From NCBI GenBank assembly GCA_900772715.1, contig CAAGRN010000263.1, positions 1-10,230 on the forward strand: DNA of 10,230 nt, in the 5' to 3' direction. Shown in pieces: positions 6,501-10,230 of the stretch; the first letter of the stretch is position 1, and each line of letters begins with the position of its first letter. The stretch comes from an uncultured Subdoligranulum sp. (GTDB taxonomy: Bacteria > Bacillota_A > Clostridia > Oscillospirales > Ruminococcaceae). The notes beneath the pieces are model-generated. The model was given only the letters and a program-made list of their open reading frames with translations, made no database searches and was not told the origin of the DNA. The translations under genes were made by a program, and so were the position numbers.

Positions 6501-9500
6501 GTCCCATGTAACACGGTAGCGCCCGTAGATGGAGGTTCCGCCGCTGGTATCATCGCTCCGGACAGCTTGGATGTTGGTAACCTCGGCTTTTGTCATATCG
6601 TGATCCGCGTCCAGCACCGTGGCGTAATATTTGCGCACTGCGGCGTCGTTGATGTCCTTTCTGCCGGGGACGCTATCATTCCCCCGTTCGGTAAAGGTAA
6701 ACATCAGCTTGCCTTGCTGGTTGTTGTATTGGTCTACAATAGTATTGGTTGCGGTGTCAATTTTGCTGTTTTCCGGGTAGATATCCCGCAGATAGGTGGT
6801 CGAACCCGTCATATCCTCCGGTTTTTCGGCGGGTATCTGCGCGGCAAAGTAGTTTCCGGCAGTAATGTTGCTTCCGGCATACAGGCGGTAACCGTAGATT
6901 TTGCTGCTGTCCGTACACGCCGGGTAGTCGTAATTTTCTGTATCCTGTTGCTGGGTACGACCAAAGGTATTCTCAACCAGCCCCTCCAGCCCTCGCACCC
7001 GGGTGCCGCCCGCATCACTGGCAAAGCTGTACCGATCCATATAGAAGTTCGGCAGCAGGGCGTGGTTTTGAGCGTAGGTCTGTACATTTTGGCTGCCGGT
7101 GTTGCAGGCAATGGCATAATTATCACTATCTGCGTTGTACAGGACAAAGCAGGCAGAAATGGTGGTTGCGCCCGTGGTGTCATTACCGTCACGGTTGCCC
7201 GCAATACCGATTTTACGGTTAGAGCCGCCGTTGGTTTCTATCCAAGTGCAGTAGTTGCGGCAGCGGTCAATATTGACATATACGTTGCTCAGCGGCTGAT
7301 TGGTACCCGGACTTGCCAGCCACGCAATCATACCCGCAGCCTGTGAGCTGGCTCGCATACCGATATCACCGACCACGCAGTCCGAGATATTGATAATAAG
7401 GTAATCGTTGGGGTTTTTCATTCTGACCATACCCAGAATGCCGCCGACGTCGTTGGCGGTTTGCCCGTTTTCTGACCAGATGTAGCCGTGGTTTTGGCAG
7501 CTGACAAGGTTGGTGGTGCCGCCGGATACGGGCTTATCAAACACAGCGACAATACCGCCCGCCGTGCCGGATGCGCCTTGCGCTGAGCGGGAGTTGGAGT
7601 TGGCATACAGCGTGCCGAAGTTAAAGCAATGCTCCAGCGTGCCGCCGTTATCCAGCCACAGGCAGATAACGCCCGCCATACGGTTGGAACGGCTGTTATG
7701 CACCGTGCCGTAGTTGACCACGTTGGTCAGGCTCCACCGGTCGCCCGAACGGTTTTGCTGCACACCGATCACACCGCCGACTCCGGCGTTTTCCACGTGC
7801 TGGTTGTTGCTGTTTTGGGCGTCGTCATTGCCTGCGGTGTCATCCACCGTGCGGTTGAAGCGGCGCACGGCGGCGCAGTTGAGCAGGTTTGTCATATCCT
7901 TGTCGGACTCGTTTTGACCGATCATACCGCCAATTACGGCATTGTCCACGTTGCCGTTGTCGCAATAGACAAACCATTTTCCGGTGGCGGTGTCGCTTAC
8001 AACGCCGGTATCGGTGTTGTAGCCGGTAACGCCGCCCAAATAGCCCGCGGCTTCCTCTGTTCTTTTGGTGGCGCTGCCGCGCAGGGCAACCGTCAGCTGG
8101 TTTTCGGCAAGACCGTCCGTGTATACTTTTGTATAGCCGCCCGCGCCGTCACGCACGGCATCCACACCGCGCAGGTCGGTAAAGGCTGTGTCTTCCGATG
8201 CGACCTCGCCCGCGTTGTTCGTAGTAATGCCGTATTGCAGGTTGGTGATCATATCGTCAATGCCGGTTTCGCCGCCGCCAAGCCAATTCTTGATTTTGTC
8301 GACTGCTGCCGTTGTACCTTGACCGCCGCAGCGCGTGATTTCGCCCGCGTTGGAGCCTGCCACGCCGCCCACAAAGCCGAACTTGGCAATGACGGCGCTG
8401 CTGTTTTCCGTGCCGATAAAGCTGTCTTGAATTGTGCCGCTGTTGCGCCCGACAATACCGCCCACATGGCTGGCATTGTCCAGCTTGGTTGCGACGTCTT
8501 GGCTGGACTCCACGTTGGTGATGCCCAGCACATTGATGCGTATATTCTGCACGGTGCAGTCCATAACGATGGCATTGTTTACGCCCGCCACACCGCCGAT
8601 GGCATCGCCCACCTTGGCTGCGCCCACCGTGGCAGGGGCGCCATTGGTGATGGTTTCCCCCAGCTGCCCCGCCGTAAAGACGCAGTTTTGCAGGGTGCCG
8701 TTGTTTACGCCCGCAACGCCGCCCAAGGTGCGATATTTTTCAAGTTTTTGGGTCACGTTCAGCGCGACCTGTACATTATTTATAATAGCGTCTTTTTCGT
8801 TTTGCCCTGCCGCGCCGCCGAGGGTGATATCTGCGGCGGTCAGGTCAAGGGTAAGGGCGTTGTCTGCCAACGTGCAGCGGTCTGCGTCGTTGTCCCCGCC
8901 GATGGTTTTTTTGTTCAAGCCCGCAATGCCGCCCACCACGGCAGCACCGCCCTGCAAGGCGGCTTTTTGTACGGTAACACCCTGAATGGTGCCGTTGTTG
9001 ACAGCCGCCACAGCGCCCATATTGGCAGAGCCGCTCTTGACGGTGCAGCCATCCACCTGCACGGCGCCGATGGTGCCGCTTTCGCTGTTGACCGCGGTCA
9101 CGCCGCCCGCATCGCCGTTTTCACAGGTGGCTTTTGCGCTTACGGTGGCATTTTCAATATTGCCCGCGTTTTGCCCGGCCATGCCGCCCGCATAGCCCGA
9201 TGCGGCGTAAACCGTGCCGGCATAGCTGCCCGCCGCTACAACGGCGTTTTGCGCATTGCTGCCCACGGCGGCGCCTGCGTTTTGGTCGGCGCGCACAGTG
9301 AGGGCATCTTCTGTTGTGCAGTCTTGCACGCTGCCGAGGTTTTCGCCCGCCAGCCCGCCGGCAGCTTCGTTGCCCTGCACGCTGCCGCCCTGTACGGTGA
9401 CGCTTTGCACAATAGCGTCGACGCTGTTTTGCCCCACAGCGCCGCCCGCGTTGCTGCCGCTGGCGGCAACGGTGACATTCTGCAGGGTGCTGCCTTGCAC

Positions 9501-10230
9501 CGTGCCTTGGTTTGCGCCCGCCACACCGCCGACAGCTTCGCTGCCCTGCACGGTGACGATGCAATCGGTGATACCTTGAATCGTGCCGTTCTGCGCGTTA
9601 AGACCTACCACGCCGCCGACATATTGGTCACCGCTGATGGTGACATTGTTGGGTGCGCTGGTCTGGATCGTACCCGCGTTGACGCCCGCAATGCCGCCGA
9701 TGTAGGTGTAGCCCGCCTGGCGCGTGCCTAAGTTGGCGTTTTGGGTGCAATCTTTGATTATTCCGGCGTTGTACCCGGCGATGCCGCCCGCCATCTGTTT
9801 GTGGAAAACGCCCGCATAGTTTTGGCAATCGTCCAGCGTGGTGGAACCCCCGGCATAGCCGATGATGCCGCCCGCCGCATTGCCGGTTACGGCTTGACAC
9901 GTTACCTGCTGGCTGCCGCTGCTGCGCAAAACACCCATGCTGACGCTGTTTTGCTCGCCGTTTTTGGCGTTGTTCAGTGTAAGATGCTCGCCCCAGCCGA
10001 CCACGCCGCCGACATAGGCATCGGCGGTAAGGTTCAGCGCGTTGGTGCAGTTGTTCAGCGTTACGGTTGCTGTGCCTTCGTTATTATTCTCGCTGACCGT
10101 CAAAATGTTGTTGCTGTCGGTCACTTTGGGCAGCAAACTTCTGGCGCGGGTGATGGTGTTTTCTGCCGTGGGCATAGCCGCAATGACCTGATTGTAGCCG
10201 ACAATGCCGCCCGCCAGCGCGGTGGCTTGC
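3537..10230 (-). CDS. Giant surface/secreted adhesin-like protein: GLUG-like beta-solenoid repeats plus fibronectin-III-like domains (5' partial)
   Basis: At least 2230 residues are visible. The reading frame stays open to the window edge: the 18 codons upstream of the ATG at 10175 encode ALAGGIVGYNQ, another copy of the repeat, so that ATG is internal and the true N-terminus is missing. Numbering from it, residues 1-620 are close-packed GLUG-like repeats (GG[IV]AGxNxGTIxxC). Residues 620-710 are a non-repeat stretch and 710-980 hold larger, diverged repeats. After about 1200 come several beta-sandwich modules. Three carry the fibronectin-III signature (WDAVPGASHY at Trp1224, WGNVPDAESY at 1619, WTGIPDSALDHY at 1737). 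The C-terminus (EAAVINPQQTN) lacks LPXTG, a membrane helix and obvious cell-wall-binding repeats. The likely role is an extracellular adhesin. Gene order suggests delivery or display by the pilin proteins encoded immediately downstream, possibly through a prepilin-type N-terminus lying outside the window. Its ligand is unknown. Confidence 0.85.
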   Translation of the reverse strand, partial: QATALAGGIVGYNQVIAAMPTAENTITRARSLLPKVTDSNNILTVSENNNEGTATVTLNNCTNALNLTADAYVGGVVGWGEHLTLNNAKNGEQNSVSMGVLRSSGSQQVTCQAVTGNAAGGIIGYAGGSTTLDDCQNYAGVFHKQMAGGIAGYNAGIIKDCTQNANLGTRQAGYTYIGGIAGVNAGTIQTSAPNNVTISGDQYVGGVVGLNAQNGTIQGITDCIVTVQGSEAVGGVAGANQGTVQGSTLQNVTVAASGSNAGGAVGQNSVDAIVQSVTVQGGSVQGNEAAGGLAGENLGSVQDCTTEDALTVRADQNAGAAVGSNAQNAVVAAGSYAGTVYAASGYAGGMAGQNAGNIENATVSAKATCENGDAGGVTAVNSESGTIGAVQVDGCTVKSGSANMGAVAAVNNGTIQGVTVQKAALQGGAAVVGGIAGLNKKTIGGDNDADRCTLADNALTLDLTAADITLGGAAGQNEKDAIINNVQVALNVTQKLEKYRTLGGVAGVNNGTLQNCVFTAGQLGETITNGAPATVGAAKVGDAIGGVAGVNNAIVMDCTVQNIRINVLGITNVESSQDVATKLDNASHVGGIVGRNSGTIQDSFIGTENSSAVIAKFGFVGGVAGSNAGEITRCGGQGTTAAVDKIKNWLGGGETGIDDMITNLQYGITTNNAGEVASEDTAFTDLRGVDAVRDGAGGYTKVYTDGLAENQLTVALRGSATKRTEEAAGYLGGVTGYNTDTGVVSDTATGKWFVYCDNGNVDNAVIGGMIGQNESDKDMTNLLNCAAVRRFNRTVDDTAGNDDAQNSNNQHVENAGVGGVIGVQQNRSGDRWSLTNVVNYGTVHNSRSNRMAGVICLWLDNGGTLEHCFNFGTLYANSNSRSAQGASGTAGGIVAVFDKPVSGGTTNLVSCQNHGYIWSENGQTANDVGGILGMVRMKNPNDYLIINISDCVVGDIGMRASSQAAGMIAWLASPGTNQPLSNVYVNIDRCRNYCTWIETNGGSNRKIGIAGNRDGNDTTGATTISACFVLYNADSDNYAIACNTGSQNVQTYAQNHALLPNFYMDRYSFASDAGGTRVRGLEGLVENTFGRTQQQDTENYDYPACTDSSKIYGYRLYAGSNITAGNYFAAQIPAEKPEDMTGSTTYLRDIYPENSKIDTATNTIVDQYNNQQGKLMFTFTERGNDSVPGRKDINDAAVRKYYATVLDADHDMTKAEVTNIQAVRSDDTSGGTSIYGRYRVTWDAVPGASHYKVTVMVWDGNTYKEMSDILPTATVYTNQYTFEAPQGWLGKQYIVEITPCNSQVGKPTSSDKEHPFTFAQTLPTPQIKLLSFDNGVDVILENVDDYKDVTEGWTLSVDCGGIQKDFTQDKVSGNGDNGQKGTKGYLFWLYSSTYWPNKSGTVSVRATVKANNPTKWMQSAQYNVMTYLPGDNYGGLGELTIANVAATGTSTDNLAITADVKITGQTVNPKYRIMLQGICQQNITTVDGKDLQGQYVTLQAVETVLSGSATHVTFSDLPDAALTDFTNLRILAAPVNTGMGDAICRWKFRVPQAPYTKGDSDVETNPVEYVREVAEDGKVSYVRYAFGSLWCLVQTNKTYPCTKTAPVTLNVLPAPALSADATCALDDKNNLLYTFTWGNVPDAESYTYKLYGKTENGEVEINLPEGAAKLIPDSGQTKLTVTVDKLANGAADWHFSTVRLAVTSAPAADSTNTVGATASREYTDICTRLTQPGAPNSILLTNNADAETLPYEITWTGIPDSALDHYQLLAEYKDGDVWQTAETWTGTTKDASLTVNLEKYQGKTLHLRVVAVPADENGAVRRSPYSATSNEFIVVTRETAPTVTDAKFTNPTPKLDEFLNKLQVQFTVDSGSSHYVTGYLFKDKNDYDAVVTLVNAWNIAKPDNKAAALKALQEKLAELLTNETETKAVCLIPENSRTIGLPAETKDTAETTDKTVQYTLTPDKFAMQPQYGGWYLLPAVRTMTTEQDKACSVWTYYTPAAGLQVPCIQLDTPVAVRSTSLYTGAATISDTPGVTSGTADAQVEVQRVAVQWSADNLYTAADTMLANVYEVTVTPTQGSGNPYTLRITVQPKDEYQPDESGNPVLKTARGAVLSVEKIVDGTSNPVLNTNGSWVLDTNPTTLTGAILQDNSLRYYTMQVQPMLQYDAAAKTYSLILPDLAAVVYEDPGNTTGSQLTPYTDKVQITAKAGENSFAAVQPSEAAVINPQQTN
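4733..6578 (-). other. Fibronectin-III-like module array of the adhesin
   Basis: This part of the adhesin (about residues 1200-1815 from the internal Met) is a string of beta-sandwich modules of roughly 90-180 residues. Three have the FN3 B-strand tryptophan followed by x-x-[VI]-P-x-[AS]-x-x-Y, with Trp codons near 6506, 5321 and 4967. The last one continues with HLRVVAVPADENG, like the FN3 F and G strands. Intervening modules lack the signature and may be unrelated beta folds. Such arrays usually serve as stalk spacers in bacterial surface proteins, here lying C-terminal to the solenoid. Confidence 0.6.
8318..10230 (-). repeat. Tandem GLUG-like coding repeats (about 84-87 bp period)
   Basis: Within the adhesin, the Gly-Gly core of successive repeats falls at residues 102, 130, 160, 187, 216, 244, 273, 301, 330, 357, 387 and 415 (from the internal Met at 10175). 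That is spacings of 27-30 residues. Further copies follow at 453, 485, 527, 572 and 603 with wider spacing. The consensus is [YVA][VA]GG[IV][AV]GxNxGTIQxCTVxx. An Asn two residues after the last core Gly is nearly invariant and is expected to form an Asn ladder in a beta-solenoid. DNA copies share mainly the GCCCGC-x-CGCCGCC core on the plus strand. The repeats have diverged rather than being recently copied. Confidence 0.85.

Noticed and set aside
2925..7346. 1473-codon plus-strand open frame
   Set aside because: It is the exact codon-for-codon reverse complement of the PilX-like and adhesin genes and spans their junction. Its product is a His/Cys/Gly/Val-rich string without domains, and the minus strand has clear protein signatures and ribosome binding sites.
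7629..9731. 700-codon plus-strand open frame
   Set aside because: Codon-aligned antisense shadow of the solenoid repeats. Its apparent repeats (HAA, ARHTAD) are the complement of the GLUG-like repeats.
8318..10200. CRISPR-like regular DNA repeats
   Set aside because: The roughly 85-bp period is coding, copies are divergent at the DNA level, and there are no constant repeat/unique spacer boundaries.
3537..10230. Autotransporter or two-partner-secretion haemagglutinin
   Set aside because: The solenoid resembles such proteins, but there is no C-terminal beta-barrel domain and the gene context and ribosome binding sites look Gram-positive.

Overview
The window looks like a chromosomal segment from a fairly GC-rich Clostridia-type Firmicute, perhaps a gut Oscillospiraceae member. 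That assignment is an inference. It rests on strong AAAGGAG/AAGGGGG ribosome binding sites, a SARP/BTAD-type regulator with a degenerate GGDEF-like tail, type IV pilin-like genes in a GC-rich low-SD-spacing operon, and GTAGGG-flanked intergenic palindromes. I cannot name a species.

All real genes lie on the minus strand and read from right to left as one tight unit. First comes a giant secreted repeat protein (3537 to beyond 10230), whose start lies outside the window. Three pilin-class proteins follow: a PilX/GspK-like one (2712-3503), a small PilV-like prepilin (2353-2712) and a PilW/GspJ-like prepilin (1589-2335). Last is a winged-helix/BTAD regulator with a C-terminal degenerate GGDEF-like domain (344-1558). 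Gaps are 33, -1, 17 and 30 bp, every visible start has a good Shine-Dalgarno sequence, and the unit ends at a clear intrinsic terminator (299-323).

The layout resembles the minor-pilin/PilY1 operons of Proteobacteria, where minor pseudopilins form a priming tip complex that carries a large adhesin. Here the adhesin would be a beta-solenoid built from about 25 GLUG-like repeats followed by fibronectin-III-like domains. I propose a pilus-tip (or pseudopilus-exported) adhesin cassette with its own regulator. No assembly ATPase, platform protein or prepilin peptidase is present in the window, so the machinery must be elsewhere.

The left 300 bp are non-coding. They contain two composite palindromic elements (46-136 and 190-270), each bounded by inverted GTAGGG/CCCTAC ends. 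Two of their hairpins differ from each other only by paired compensatory changes.
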